From Alopecurus myosuroides (Eukaryota; Streptophyta; Magnoliopsida; Poales; Poaceae): DNA of 64,000 bases. The stretch spans positions 140,286,682 through 140,350,681 of the forward strand of contig CM054062.1 in NCBI GenBank assembly GCA_028641055.1, read 5' to 3'. Made by a program: the position numbers and the translations under genes. How positions within the stretch are numbered: position 1 is the stretch's first letter; each line of letters opens with the position of its first letter. Under the pieces are notes generated by a model that saw only the letters and a list, made by a program, of their open reading frames with translations, ran no database searches and was not told the DNA's origin. This document shows, in pieces, positions 47,114 to 58,900 of the stretch.

Positions 47114-48950
47114 CTAGAACTACCGCACCGAGACCATCGACTTTGACAAGGCCCACATCGGCCTCCCTTACAACGCCATCCTCGGCTACCCCGTGCTGGA
47201 AAAATTCATGGCCATCATGCACCAAGCGTACAACCTCGTCAAGATGCCTGGGAGCAGTGGGACCCTTACTGTTCATGGCGACGTCAAGGATGCGATGCAC
47301 TCCATGGAGGACGCCTACATGGAGGCTGCGGAATCGTGCCCCATCGATGAGGATGGCATCGAACACCTCGTCGAGCCCCCGAAGAAGAAACAATTGTTCT
47401 CTCAAGAGAGGGAAGCCACAAAGAAGGTCTCCATGAACGCCGAAGGCACGGGGGCTACCCTCACCATTGGTGCGGGGTTGCCTCCCAAATAGGACAGAGC
47501 GCTCGTCGACTTCCTTCGGGCAAATGCTGACATATTTGCAAGAATACTGTCAGACATGCCCGGCGTACCAAGGGAGGTGATCGAGAACCACTTAGATATG
47601 CGCCCAAGGGCACAGCCCGTGAAGTAGAAGGCGAGGTGCCTGACTCCCAAGAAGCAAGAGTTCATCGTTCGTGAGGTGGAGAACTTGTTGGACGCAAAGA
47701 TCATCCGCAAGGTCATAAACGCTGACTGGATCTCCAGCCCCATCGTGGTACTCAAGCACACAGGCGACGGGCAGATCTGTGTAGACTTCACGGATCTCAA
47801 CAAGGCATGCCCCAAGGACCCGTACCCGCTCCCGAGAATCAACCAGATAGTGGACTCCACCGTCGGGTGTGACCTCCTCCTCTTCTTGGATGCTTTCTCG
47901 GGGTACCACCAAATCAAGATGGCCAACAAGGATGAGGCGAAGACAGCATTCACGATGTTGTACACCGTATTATGCTACATGTGCATTCCTTTCGGTCTGA
48001 ATAATGCGGGCGCAACCTTCCAGAGGCTAATGCGCATCGCCTTGGGAGTCCAGATAGGGAGGAATGATGAATCTTACGTCGACGACATCATCGTCAAAAC
48101 TCTTGAGGAGCGCACGCACATTGACGACCTCGAGGAGACTTTCTAGAACCTCCACAAGGTCAACATCATGCTCAACCCCTACAAGCGTGTCTTCGAAGTT
48201 GCATCAGGAAAGATCCTTGGCTTTCTGGTGTCTCACCATGGCATCGAGGCCAATCCAGACAAGATCCGGACCATAGAAGAAATGTAGCCTCCGCGGCATC
48301 TCAAGTACATGCAGCGTCTTGCAGGATGCGTAGCAGTGCTGGGGCGCTTCATATCCAAGTTCGGCGACTAGGCTCTGCCATTCTTCAAGATCCTCAAGCA
48401 AAAGGGCCCCTTCAAGTGGACCCCCGAGGCAGCTACTGTATTTGAGGAGCTCAAGAGGTACCTAGCCAGTCCGCCCATCTTGGTCGCTCCGCGACCTCGT
48501 GAGCCACTGCACCTCTACCTAGCGTCCACACATCGTAGAGAGGGAAGCGACCAAGAAAGTGTAGACCTACCCGGAAAGGAGCCCACGCGTGCCTTTCCCC
48601 AAGAGAACACCTCCGCACAGCAAGAACTCCACAAAGAGGACCTCCTCAAGCCTGAAGTGAGCCTCAATGCATCTAAGAACTCACTGTCAGCACCTCTGCG
48701 ACTACTCTCGTTGAACACCCTATCTACTTTTTAGCACAGTGCCTCGAGATGCTCGCGAGAGGTCCTCTGCAGCAAAAGTTCCTGTACGCGCTCCTTGTCG
48801 CTTCTAGGACGCTCTGCCACTACTTCGAGGGACATCCCATCACGGTGGTATCCACTTTCCTTCTGGAGCAAATCTTGCGCAATTCCAACGCCACGAGGCG
48901 TGTCGCGGAATAGGAGGTCGAGCTACAACACTTCGAGCTGCAGTTCTCAC
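47114..48950 (+). pseudogene. Gypsy B protease-reverse transcriptase region, decayed
   Basis: The end of the protease domain (YNAILGYPVLEKFMAIMHQA) reads to a UAG at 47490-47492. The same frame then continues DRALVDFL...MPGVPREVIENH and, after another UAG at 47625, into reverse transcriptase: ICVDFTDLNKACPKDPYPLP, LLLFLDAFSGYHQIKM, FGLNNAGATFQR and the catalytic SYVDDIIVK (48073-48099), then GFLVSHHGIEANPDK. In-frame stops at 48144, 48285, 48369 and 48910 show decay. It ends at 48950 in the RNase H linker (VELQHFELQFS), where the Copia LTR begins. Confidence 0.85.
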
Positions 48951-49138
48951 TAAAAGTGCATTTTCGACATGTCTATGTTTTGTGTGTTTCTTAACAACAT
49001 AAATGAGTTTTAACCGTGTGTGCTATTTGTTGGAAAATGTTATAGCCAATATCAGCACATAAACAGTGTCGAAGAAATGGTGAAGAAGATAAAGTTCGGC
49101 GAACGTTTTTCTGGCTCGAAGAAGGGGTTTTTACTGTC

Positions 49139-49385
49139 ATCGGAATAATTCCGGATTGACCGTGAAAACCTCTGTTGCAATCCGGAATCATTCCGGGTGA
49201 TTCCGGGATCCGGATTTATTCTGGAGCGATTCCGACATTGCCGTGAATTCCTCTGTTGCAATCCGGAATCATTCCGGACCAATCCGGGTTCATTCCGACA
49301 TGAACGCAAATTCTTCTATTAGGATTCAGATTGCTCCGATTATTCCGGGAGCCCGAAATTATTCCGAATTTCCAGAATCATTCCA
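49139..49385. repeat. ATTCCGGAAT-type palindromic repeats in Copia LTR
   Basis: Repeated GGAATCATTCCGG, ATTCCGGG and AATCCGG motifs, mostly palindromic. A 28-bp block beginning CCTCTGTTGCAATCC is repeated at 49169-49196 and 49250-49277. They sit in the same part of the LTR (about 190-435 bp from its start) as the GGTACTACCG array of the solo LTR. Confidence 0.85.
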
Positions 49386-50184
49386 GAATGAACTTCGACT
49401 ACGAGAAAAGCGGCTAGTTTTTGGTGGACCTATAAATAGAAGACCCCCTTCTTCCCCAAGGGGTAGCTCGTCCAGAATTGAATGCTCCATTGATTGAGCT
49501 CACCCACCAAGCTAGATCTCCCATCTCCTCCACCCAGACTCACTGAAACTTGGAGAGTTGAAGGAGAAGCCCCGGATCCACATCTTCACCAGCCGGATTT
49601 CCATCCCCCCCATTAGCTTGAGGGATCTTGTCTAGGATTTCCTCTTGTGGAGAACCTAGACTTCTTGCTACTCTTGGTGACTCTTGTGATTGTTGGGAGC
49701 CCCCAATTTGGTTCTGGGTGTGTGCCCCAAGCTCGTTTGTAAAGGACTCGATTCCCGCCTCAAAGAGGATCAATAGTGGAAGGTGGACAAGGCCTTTGTG
49801 GCGGGGTTCATCGAAGAATAGGGTGAGGCCTTTGTGGCGTTGAGTAGTCCTTCGTGGCGAGCTCGCACCCCTCCAACGAGACGTACTCCCTTAACAACGA
49901 GGAACTTGGGAATACATCGCGTCTCCGTGTGCTTCATATCGGTTACCTCGTTCGCTTCCTCCTTTACTTGTGCTTGTATTGTGTTTGTGCTTGTTCTAGT
50001 CATATAGGTAAATTCACCATAGTTGCATTATATAGAGAATTTACCTTTGTGTCAAGCCTAATCTTGTAAGAAAATTAAAATTGGTCGTAGCACCTATTCA
50101 CCCCCTCTAGGTTCCCATACATTACTTTCAATTGGTATCAGAGCCTCGGCTCTTTTATCGGGCTTAACCACCTAAGAGTGAAGT

Positions 50185-50394
50185 ATGGTCGGTGAGGTGG
50201 AGACCGCCGGTTCCGCGGTGCAAGTCTCTATGGATGATCTCAATGAGTTGAAAAATTCATTGACCTCATCCATGGAGAACAAAATCGATGAATTGCGACA
50301 ACTCATGTTGCAATTCATGAAACCCAAGGAACCGAAGGCCTCTACTTCACCTCCTCCGGACGAAGTTTTGGAGGGGCGCCGAGAAAGGGGATAA
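50185..50394 (+). pseudogene. Copia gag N-terminus, truncated
   Basis: ATG 50185 opens MVGEVETAGSAVQVSMDDLN and continues KNSLTSSMENKIDELRQLML, a short coiled-coil-like gag N-terminus known in Triticeae Copia elements. A frameshift near 50375 leads to a stop at 50394. The downstream capsid and zinc knuckle are missing because LARD-3 interrupts at 50456. Confidence 0.6.
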
Positions 50395-51237
50395 TGGTGA
50401 TCCATCTAAAAATGCTTACGCCAAGAACTCCACCGATAAAGGTACGAAAGGAGATTGTAACATCCCAAGTATGAAAACACCCCTAGAATGTTTGCTTCTT
50501 GTTTAATTATTGTTTTGCATCATGGCATCTTAATCATTGCATTTGTTTTCCATTTGTTTGCATCTGTTTTCCTTTGTTTTACCAATTGAAATTCAAACAA
50601 TATTCAAATGTTTTGTTTCATACTTGTTATGTTACAATTTTTCCAAATAAAAAGTTCAAATAAAACATCCATTTGTTTCCATGAAAATGGGAAGGTCAAA
50701 CTATTAATTTGTTCCTTTTAATAATTCACTTAATTCAGTTTGCATTCGAATTCAAATAAAATTCCAAACAGCAACCATTTGAAATTTATGAGAATTACAA
50801 AACATTTCCAATCAATTTGTTTCAATTAAACTTGAGGGTCCAAAACTAATTAAATGTTTCTTTTTAATAAATCACTTAATCTCAAATTCATTCAAATTCC
50901 ATCAAATTACAAACAGCAATTTATTTTGAACTTTTTGGAAAACTAAACTTGGCAAGTTGTTGTTGTTACAATAACAAATTGTTACAAAATTATCCCTAAC
51001 TTTTCTAACCCAAAAACCCTAGCTTTTCTTCCCTATTTCAAATCAGCAAAAAAAAACTAACAGAACAAGGAAAAAAATCGCAGAGGGGGTGGGCAGACCA
51101 GTGGGCTGCACCCAGCCCACCACCCCACGGCCCGATACCTCTTCGAGGTCTTCTTCCTCCCTCGTACGGCTCGCATCTCTGCGTGTCCACGTCGATGGCA
51201 GTGAACAGGGAACGGCCACGGGCGCTCCCTCCTCCTC

Positions 51238-51244
51238 TATATAG
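51238..51244 (+). promoter_or_regulatory. TATA box in LARD-3 LTR
   Basis: CTCTATATAGCTCC precedes a GC-rich leader that runs to a splice-donor-like AGG|GTGAGC at 51568/51569. A short upstream ORF (ATG near 51389 to a stop at 51428) lies between. Confidence 0.5.
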
Positions 51245-51789
51245 CTCCACCCTCGAGCCCCCCCTCGCTGCCCTAACCCTAGCCTCCACCTATATCCCTC
51301 GCCGCCGTCGTTTTCCTCTCTCTCACCGGCGATTCCTCTCTGTTTCTGAACCTCACCATCGCCACCGCGCCACCACCTCTGAATCCGTGATGAACGCCGG
51401 CGACCTGTCCCTCCTCACCTCTGGCTAGCAACGGGAATCATTTCCCCGCTGCTCCCTCTCCCTCTTGGACACCTCAGCGAGCACGGGAGGGGTCTGCTTC
51501 CACGCCGCCGTCCTCGACGTCGACGTCGCCGTCCACTGCACCGAGCCGCTGCCACGGCTACTGCGAGGGTGAGCAGTCGATCCCCACCGTTCCCTTCCCT
51601 CTCGTGCACGCACACGCTCGCAACGCGCGCATCCACAGCAGCACACACTCGCGGCAGCGCAGCGCAGCGGCAGCTCGCCGCCGGCCACCCTCTGTCAGTT
51701 TCAGTCATCGACAAACTTTCAGTTTCGTCAGGTGTTAGCGCGTATCTGAACATAACCTCGCTGCGTAGCCTCTACTGACAAGGAACGAG

Positions 51790-51860
51790 CAGCTACCGCA
51801 GTGGTAGCACACTGCACGCGCGCAAACCCAGGTCCAGAGATCGAATCCCCCTCGGCGCGG
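51790..51860 (+). repeat. tRNA-like segment inside LARD-3 LTR
   Basis: An A-box-like GCAGTGGTAGCAC and a B-box-like AGATCGAATCC (one or two changes from GGTTCGAATCC), separated by about 35 bp, occupy the same LTR position as the LARD-2 tRNA-like segment and follow the donor site. No full cloverleaf is evident. Confidence 0.4.
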
Positions 51861-53036
51861 ATTAAATCCGCCCACTTTTTCGCGCAGGTGCTGACAGGCA
51901 GGCCCCCCTGTCAGCGACCACTGCTGCCACGCTGGCCACGTTGGCCCCAGGGCCCACTGGCAGTGACCTAGGCTAGTTCACTGCGCGGTGTAAAAAGATT
52001 TCAGCTTTTTCTTTTTCAGTTTAAGTCCATTTCTTTTACAGTTTGGTCCCTAACATTAAAATGCCAATAACTTTTATTTTCCAAATCCAAATAATGCAAA
52101 TGAAATATGTTTTCTGCACCAAATTAAATTCTCTACATGATTACAACATTTGTTTTCTGTTTTGCACATTTCAAATTGTTTCAAAATTCAAATTCAAACA
52201 ATTCATTTCAAATTTGATTAAATGCATAACTAATTCAAACTTAATTCAAATAACACAAATAAAATATGTTTTCCATGCCATTTTAAACCACCTTTTCAAA
52301 TATAAATTTTGTTTCATGTTTTGAATAATTAAAATTTCTCAAATAACTTAAACCTTGTTTAAATCATTTAAATTTGCTAAATTCATAACTTGCTCAAATT
52401 AAATTATTTTTGAACATATAAAATATGTTTTCAAACTAGAAAAGTATAAACTTTTCAAATATGAATTTGGTTTAATGTTTTGAACAAATAAAAATTCAAA
52501 TAAATTCATACTTGAATTAAATTCCATTAAAACTTGTTTAATTCATAATAAATTCATCCTAATTCCTTTTTCAATATTTGAAACATGTAATCCACCTAAA
52601 ATTTTGTGCTCTTTTCAAATTTGAACTTTGTTATCTATTTTGGACAATTTAAATTGGTGAAAACAACAAATGCTTGTGTAACACCTTTAAGAAACCAAAA
52701 TTTCATAACTAAATAAATAAAATTCCAAACTTGGTAAACCTCATTTCAAATTGTTTCTATTGTTGTTATTTTTTTGTTTTCCTCATCCATGCATCATGCT
52801 AATACACTTTCACCTGTTGATTAGTTGTAAAACAATTATTCCAACCTTAATTCATGGGCTTTTCATATGCAACTCAAATTGCATGTGGGTCCATTTAATT
52901 ATGTTATGTTACCAGGTCAACTAGCATATTTCTGAGGCATCAATTAAATGGTCATGCATCATCCCATGATTGTGCACTATGCCATGTTATTGATTGTTTG
53001 TCTCTCTGTGTTGTTTGTTTGCTTCTTCTCGAATAG

Positions 53037-54399
53037 ACGAGGACATTGAGACAGACGAGGCTTACGACACCCCTTCTGAGGATCTAGCTCAGTACCAGGC
53101 TGCTGAGTTTGCAGGCAAGTATTCACTCACATGAACCATTGTGTTCCTTTTCAATATTGGATACCGATACTTTCCGTTGTCTATTCTGCTAGCCCTATGA
53201 ATCGTTGCTTCTGATTACGAACCTATCACATGTTATCCTTTAACCCTGATATAGCCTCACCCCCACACCTATACCCCCTTTGCTTGTTGCCCGTGTCTTA
53301 CTAGCATGCTTAGGGTTGTTTATGCTCGAGTCTGCTGTTCGTTATTTCTGTTACTATATTTCTATTATGTTCTGGGGCTCGATGTTAAACAACAACCTGT
53401 TAATTTTGAGGTAATGCTAAATTGATGATAAGGCACCGGCAGGAGGCCCGGCGTGGTTTTGAGGCCTGCTAGTGTCGACCCTAATTAGGAAAAGGGTCTT
53501 GTCTACTGATCCATGATGAGCGCACTATCCGCATGTGGGAAGCGTGTATGGGCGCCCCCCTCAATTTGATTCGATTCGCATCTCGTCCAAATCACCTCAT
53601 TTAGTTCGGGTTTTCCATTTGCCGCACGCATATGCAGGCACGAACCCGAGGCCAGGGTGGAAACTTTTGTAGTCGGCATTTAGGGAGACACGTTCTTAGA
53701 GTGCTATGAGGGTCCCCTTTTCTTCGTGGGGCTTGATTAGCCGTGCGCTCAATTGCACGGGGTTCTTTGGGCTTGATGCGAAGAAGAGTTGAGTTGTTTT
53801 GAGTGCCCCGCTTGGTGGGAGGCATTCCATCTGGCGGGTTATTCTTACGTGTACGGCCAAATTGGTGCACCCCTGCAGGGATAAATCTTCTCGAGAAGCC
53901 GTGTTTTCCGCGGTTATGGTTGACTTGGTGAAAGTACTGGCTAACAAGTACTCAGAACAACTTACACCTAACTAATGATAACTTGACTAGTAATAGTCTT
54001 ATTGACACAATAACTTGAACCATCATTAATCCAACTGTGTGAGTTATCCTCGGATTGCTTCTTTGGATAAGGGGCGAGATCCAGGATGGGTTTGTTTGGT
54101 GGTTAGTTATAGTTGGTTACGATACGCTATCTTATCTCCTGTCTGTTAGACGGAAGTTGTAGTATGTTCTGTAGTTGGTTGGTGCAGCCAGCTGCCGCAT
54201 CTTTTGTATCACCCTTTCTTCCGTTGAACCCAAAGCATCTGTGCTTGATGTTGTGGGGTACACTTGGGTGAACTGTGAGTCTTGCTTGCCAGTACGTTTA
54301 TGTACTGACCCCTTTGGGGCTGTGGTTTCCGCAGACTACGCTTACGAGGATCCCCGTGACGGCTACTACGTGGAGTTTGACGAGGCTGCTGACGAGTAG
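53037..54399 (+). CDS. LARD-3 LTR-encoded acidic ORF, two exons with GC-AG intron (C-terminal part)
   Basis: Exon A is 53037-53114 (78 nt, after CGAATAG), reading from phase 1 DEDIETDEAYDTPSEDLAQY and ending TTTGCAG|GCAAGT, the strict consensus of rare GC-type donors. Exon B is 54335-54399, after TTTCCGCAG, reading YAYEDPRDGYYVEFDEAADE then TAG. Exon A leaves one base and exon B starts with two, so joining keeps the frame. The product end is about 47 residues, very acidic and tyrosine-rich. A third exon upstream (GC-rich leader ending 51568) is possible, but no in-frame ATG is evident, so the start is unknown. The same exons, with frame changes, lie in LARD-2, and a similar terminal exon lies in LARD-1. 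The sequence suggests a spliced LTR transcript; function unknown. Confidence 0.45.
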
Positions 54400-54870
54400 A
54401 TAGCAGACCTGGGCAGAATCCGAGACATCGTGGATGGGCTCCGTCTTTTCGTTTCCGGCCTCTTAGGCCTTTTTGGATCTTGTATGTACTCAGACACTTT
54501 GGATGTTTCCGCTGTGTTGTAATGATGATATGTTGGGACATGTGTCCTATGGATGATTGTATTTGCTATCTCTGCTCTAGTGAGAGCTATTCGCAACTTA
54601 TTTCCATCTTTTGTGTCTTAGAGATATGTTGTGCTATCATTCTGTTAAACGCCGTTGACGTACCATGTGTGTATGGTATGAAGTACTTCAATGGTAGTAT
54701 CCTGATTTCTATGGGATGGTTTACGTAGACGATGAACAGTAGGGGTTGGTTGTCACACATACGTGTGTTGGCCTACTCGTAAGAGATGCGGGTGCCGGTA
54801 AGCCCCGTAATCCAATCAACTACTGTTCAACGGAACTGCGAGTATCCTCTAGAAGTTCGGGTGCGACAAA

Positions 54871-54882
54871 TGGTATCAGAGC
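54871..54882 (+). other. LARD-3 primer binding site
   Basis: TGGTATCAGAGC lies 2 bp after the LTR end GTGCGACA, as in LARD-2. Confidence 0.9.
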
Positions 54883-54912
54883 CTGTCTGCCTGTAGGATC
54901 CCTTTTACTGGT

Positions 54913-55812
54913 TGTCGGGGGGTTACCCCCGAGTAGGGTAAAGGCAGGTGGTAAAGGCGGCTTACAGAAGAGAGGTTTGGTCGAGTAGCCGACTACCTGG
55001 TACTCGCTACCCGGTCGACTGCTACTCGGTCTCACCTCAAGATGACCAGAAGGAGATATCAATCAAGTTCTATCCTTTCGAGTAGAAGAGTTGGCCCGAG
55101 TACAATTGGCGGGAACAATTGGCGGGAACCTACTCGGGCCAGAAAGTCAAAGGAGCCGTTCTGACACAGGATCCCGCGTATCCTGGGTCCGTACTTGGCA
55201 GCATTCGAACTACTGTTCATCTGGGACCGGCCTGCCTGACAGTGACAGCATGGAAGCAGGCCGTGGCAGGATAAGGGGGGCCTACTCTGTGCCTAGGTAC
55301 AGTGATACCAGTCTGTCCCCTAGTTTTGCCCAACGACTTTCCAGATGAAGCCAAGGTTAGGAACCAAAGCTGTCAGCGGGAACCCGGAAGAAGGACGGTG
55401 TGCACACTATGTCGACACTTGTCCATGTTTGGACGTATCCGGCTGGGCACCAGGTATATAAGGTGCCCCGCCGCCCCCTGCGTGAGAACCAAAAACACAT
55501 GCTCACGTTGAACCCTAGAATCCCTAAGTTCTTGACCTAGCTCTACTCGGAGGAAGGAGAGTGGCTACTCGGTAGCGATATCATCTGTACTGTGGCTACT
55601 CGGAGAAACATCATAATACATACAGAGAGGCAGGAGTAGGGGTTTTACCTCCTCACGAGGGCCCTGAACCTGGGTAGATCGTGTTGTTTGCAGTGTATTG
55701 TTCTTACCTCACGCGGCTACTCGTCGCGTGATCCCTCCCCGGACACCTCCAGCGTCCTTCGTCCCCACATCTTTAGCCATCCCATGGCATCTGCCGTGAC
55801 ACCACCACGACA
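54913..55812 (+). repeat. 5' LTR of the Tat element (900 bp)
   Basis: Starts TGTCGGGGGGTTACCCCCGA, in which GGGGGTTACCCCC forms a near-terminal palindrome, and ends CCACCACGACA. It has many TACTCGG motifs and a TATA box (TATATAAGG, 55455-55463). Near the end is the CAGGAGTAGGGG...AACCTGGGTAGA block shared with Gypsy A and B LTRs, marking a common lineage. Confidence 0.88.
55455..55463 (+). promoter_or_regulatory. TATA box of the Tat element LTR
   Basis: GGTATATAAGGTGCC, with the primer site about 350 bp downstream, would start transcription near 55485-55495 and define the start of R. Confidence 0.6.
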
Positions 55813-55814
55813 GT

Positions 55815-55832
55815 TGGCGCCCACCGTGGGGC
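55815..55832 (+). other. Tat element primer binding site
   Basis: TGGCGCCCACCGTGGGGC lies 2 bp after the LTR end and is the usual site of grass Tat elements. The tRNA species was not assigned. Confidence 0.85.
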
Positions 55833-55960
55833 AACCAGCGGCGCTGGCTGGAGTTTCTGTTCGGACGGGATCTTCTTCAGCGGAGCGCGTGGTTTGTGGC
55901 CTTGTCCACAGATTCGGCTCCTTCGACTTCGTCACCGACAACGCCGGCTGTTTCGGCGGC

Positions 55961-58900
55961 ATGGCCATGCCTGAGGGCGGCTCGGTGATCTCCTTCGGCT
56001 CTCACCTCGTCTACGTCGCCACCATCGCCAACAGCGCGTACCCCGAGCTGGTGCATGACGCGGATGATCCTCCCGCGGTGATTGCTGCTCGCGGAAGGCC
56101 CGCATGCAGCTCTGCGAGCTGCGCTGAGGTGATGGTGACGGCTTTGGCGGCAAACGCTGGCGCAGCTGCTACTGGCGCTGCGGCCGTTGTCGAGGAGGTT
56201 GACGAACCGCCTGCTGGTGGCAGGACTCACCGGCCCTACGAGAAGGAGAGCAACTTGCCGCCTTCCACGTCTACGGTCATTCCCGCGTCTGCTGCGCGAG
56301 CCGGTATGCCCACTCCCACCGACATTGAGCTCCTAGCCGCTAGGGAGCAGCTCGAGCGGCAACGCCAGGAGCTGCTTGCTGAGCAGGCGGAGTTGGAGAA
56401 GATCAGGCTTGAGCTGAGTTTGGACCAGCTCGAGTACAACAAGGCTCACGGCTTCACGCCAGTCGCCAGGAGGCCTAGCAGAGTAGGCGCTACGCGGCGC
56501 AACTTGGGTGTCGAGATGGCAACGGTTGCGGAGGTGCCCGCTCAGTCCGCTACCGCGAACACCTTCACCAGGCCAAGGTACAGCACACCCGCCAAGACGC
56601 TCAGAGCTGCACAGGCCGTGGCTGCCGAGTTGCCGCGCCTGGATGGAGAGGCGCGTCTCAGGCAGCAGGAGAGGCTCAACGAGTTGGTGTTGGAGGCCGC
56701 TAGGCAGAACGAGGAGTTCCGGAAGGCCAACCCGGGAGCTGGAGCTTCGCAAGTGGTTCACTCGCACGCGGCTAGATCTAACGATCAGGCCTCGTCTCCG
56801 CATCCTAGCCGCGAGAAGAGCCGCAGCGGGCGCTCGGGTAGAGACAGGCAAATGCAGGTGTATGACCCGGCTGCTGCCGCGAAACAGGTTGCTGTGCCAC
56901 AGCAGCCCGGGCGGGAACACAATGCTGCAAGAGCAGGCTCTCAAGCCCATCAAGCTCAAAGCCGTGCCCGAGAAGCCGCGCATCCGGGTTCTTCTCGGCA
57001 ACCCGCGGCACAGCCTACTCGGCAGAGGCAGCAGCCGCGCCCAGTGGCACCAGTCGCCAACCCGGTGGAGCAGCCCGCAGCTATGCAGGTGGATAGGTAT
57101 GATGATGGCTACTCGGCTATGGAGATGGCTGGTTATGATATTCATGACCGTGTTGGTGAGCGCGTGTTGGCGCCTGGAGATGCAAGGCACCAGCTGGACC
57201 GTATCAGCTTGTCGGCGCGGCTTGAGAGCACGGGTCCTCCTGGCCCCGAGTGCTTTGGCCCGCGCATCATGAACGAGCCTTCCGTGAAGGGCTTCCAACT
57301 TGCAAGAGGCACCAAGAGCTACAATGGCAGCACCAAGCCTGAAGATTGGCTCAATGATTATGTCACCGCGGTTCATATCGCGAATGGCAACAGGAGATGG
57401 GCGGTGCGCTATGTGCCGCAGATGCTAGAGGGTCCAGCTCGCACTTGGCTCAACAACTTGCCCAAGAACAGCATTAACTGCTGGCTGGACTTCTCGGATG
57501 CCTTCATCAGCAACTTCACGAGTACATACAAGAGGCCGAATAGGCCACAACAGCTGTCAGCTTGCAGGCAGCGAGAAGACGAGACGGACCGCGAGTATCT
57601 TACTCGGTGGAGTACCTTGAGGAACACCTGTGAGGGTGTGAATGAAGCACAGGCCATCACGTGGTTTGCGCAGGGTTGCCGACATGGCAGCATGCTTTGG
57701 CAGAGATTGCAGAGGGAGATGCCGAACACTCTGGTGGAGACCATCAAGATTGCGGATCAGTACGCACTCGGTGATCCTACTCAGCCATTGATGGACTCCT
57801 CTGAGCCGAGAAGAAACTTCAACAGCAGCAAGCGCAACGAGTTCCGCAACAAGCGCCGAGTAGATACTCGGTATGATCCTGAAGAGGTGAATGCAGTGAA
57901 TGTTGGAGGCGGTGGTGGCCAAAGGCAGAAACCTGCTGGAGCCTACGGGCAGAACCAGAACCAGGGCCAAGGCAACAAGAAGCCATTTCGCGCCTCCCAG
58001 TCGGGTAGCGGGAACTCCGAGCAGCCGAAGAAGTTTGTCTTCGATGACATGAAGGATGGCCCATGCAGCTTTCACACTCATCATCCCTCGAGGCCTGCTA
58101 ACCACACTACTCGGCAATGCGAATGGTGGGATGTGATCAAGAGTGATGGCTTTCCTCCTCCTCCTCCTCTGCCAGCCGCCAATGCTACTGTTCAGCCTAC
58201 TCGCGCACCCGCAGCTCGGCCCCCAGTGTACCCGAGAAGAGAGAATGTCAACCAGGTGGCTTTAGGAGCCAACCAGAACTTCAACAATGAGAGATACCGC
58301 AACAACAACAACTACTACAACCGCAACAACAACAGCAGAGGCAACAACAACAACTATCAGGGCAACAACAACAACAATGGCAACAATGGGGGCAATGGCT
58401 CCAACCAGTACCAAGAGCACCATGAGAGCTATATGATCTTCACTTCTGAGGCAGTCGACAAGCAGTCACAGCACAGGCGGGCCATGGAGGTCAATGCAGT
58501 GATTCCGGCTGTCCCTCACTACATGTATTGGTGTGACCAGGAGATCAGGTGGACCCGAGCAGATCACCCCAAGGTGATGCCCAACCCGGGTACCTATGCC
58601 TTGGTGCTGGATCCTACCTTCCTGGGTCCCGAGAAGAATGTGAGGTTCAGCAAGGTGCTAATCGACAACGGCAGCAGCATCAACATTGTGTACAAGGACA
58701 CACTCGAGAAGCTTGGCCTGGCCGAGAACATGATGCTGCCTAGCAAGACCACCTTCCATGGCATTGTGCCCGGGATCTCGTGCAATCCGATTGGCCGAGT
58801 GTGGATTGATGTGCTATTCGGTACTCGGGAGAACTGCCGCACAGAGCGCTTGCAGTTCGAAGTGGTGGATCATCAGAGCCCCTATCATGCCCTACTCGGC

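Larger units (their letters stand above)
43689..48950 (+). mobile_element. Gypsy B, Tat-like element, decayed and truncated on the right
   Basis: Contains a 5' LTR (43689-45673, including a CACTA insertion), a primer site, degenerate gag, protease and reverse transcriptase on the plus strand. The element is cut at 48950 by a Copia LTR in the middle of pol; the remaining pol, antisense region and 3' LTR are not in the window. It is inserted in the gag of Gypsy A, a relative with a similar LTR. Confidence 0.8.
48951..50455 (+). mobile_element. Copia element: 5' LTR, primer site and gag start (cut by LARD-3)
   Basis: The LTR is 48951-50130 (1180 bp), starting TAAAAGTGCATTTTCGAC (TG changed to TA) and ending CATTACTTTCA. 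TGGTATCAGAGC at 50133-50144 is the Met-tRNA primer site. Internal sequence runs to 50455, where LARD-3 is inserted after GAGAT. It is the same family as the solo LTR at 41922-43327. The gag N-terminus suggests a SIRE/Maximus-type Copia element, from memory. The rest of the element lies to the right of the window. Confidence 0.8.
50456..54912 (+). mobile_element. LARD-3: 5' LTR and start of internal domain (cut by Tat element)
   Basis: The LTR is 50456-54868 (4413 bp), TGTAACATCCC...GGGTGCGACA, followed by the primer site and 30 bp of internal sequence matching LARD-2. It is interrupted at 54913 by the Tat element (flank CTGGT). It belongs to the LARD-2 family in opposite orientation and is clearly diverged from it. 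The bases before it (GAGAT) are the expected target duplication. Confidence 0.9.

Noticed and set aside
55688..55960. Gag start at the first Met of the open frame
   Set aside because: 55688 and 55784 lie in the LTR; a start after the primer site is more plausible, though transcripts beginning near 55490 could in principle use them.
56333..57376. 347-codon minus-strand ORF opposite gag
   Set aside because: The plus strand carries recognisable gag domains; the antisense frame is a shadow without motifs.
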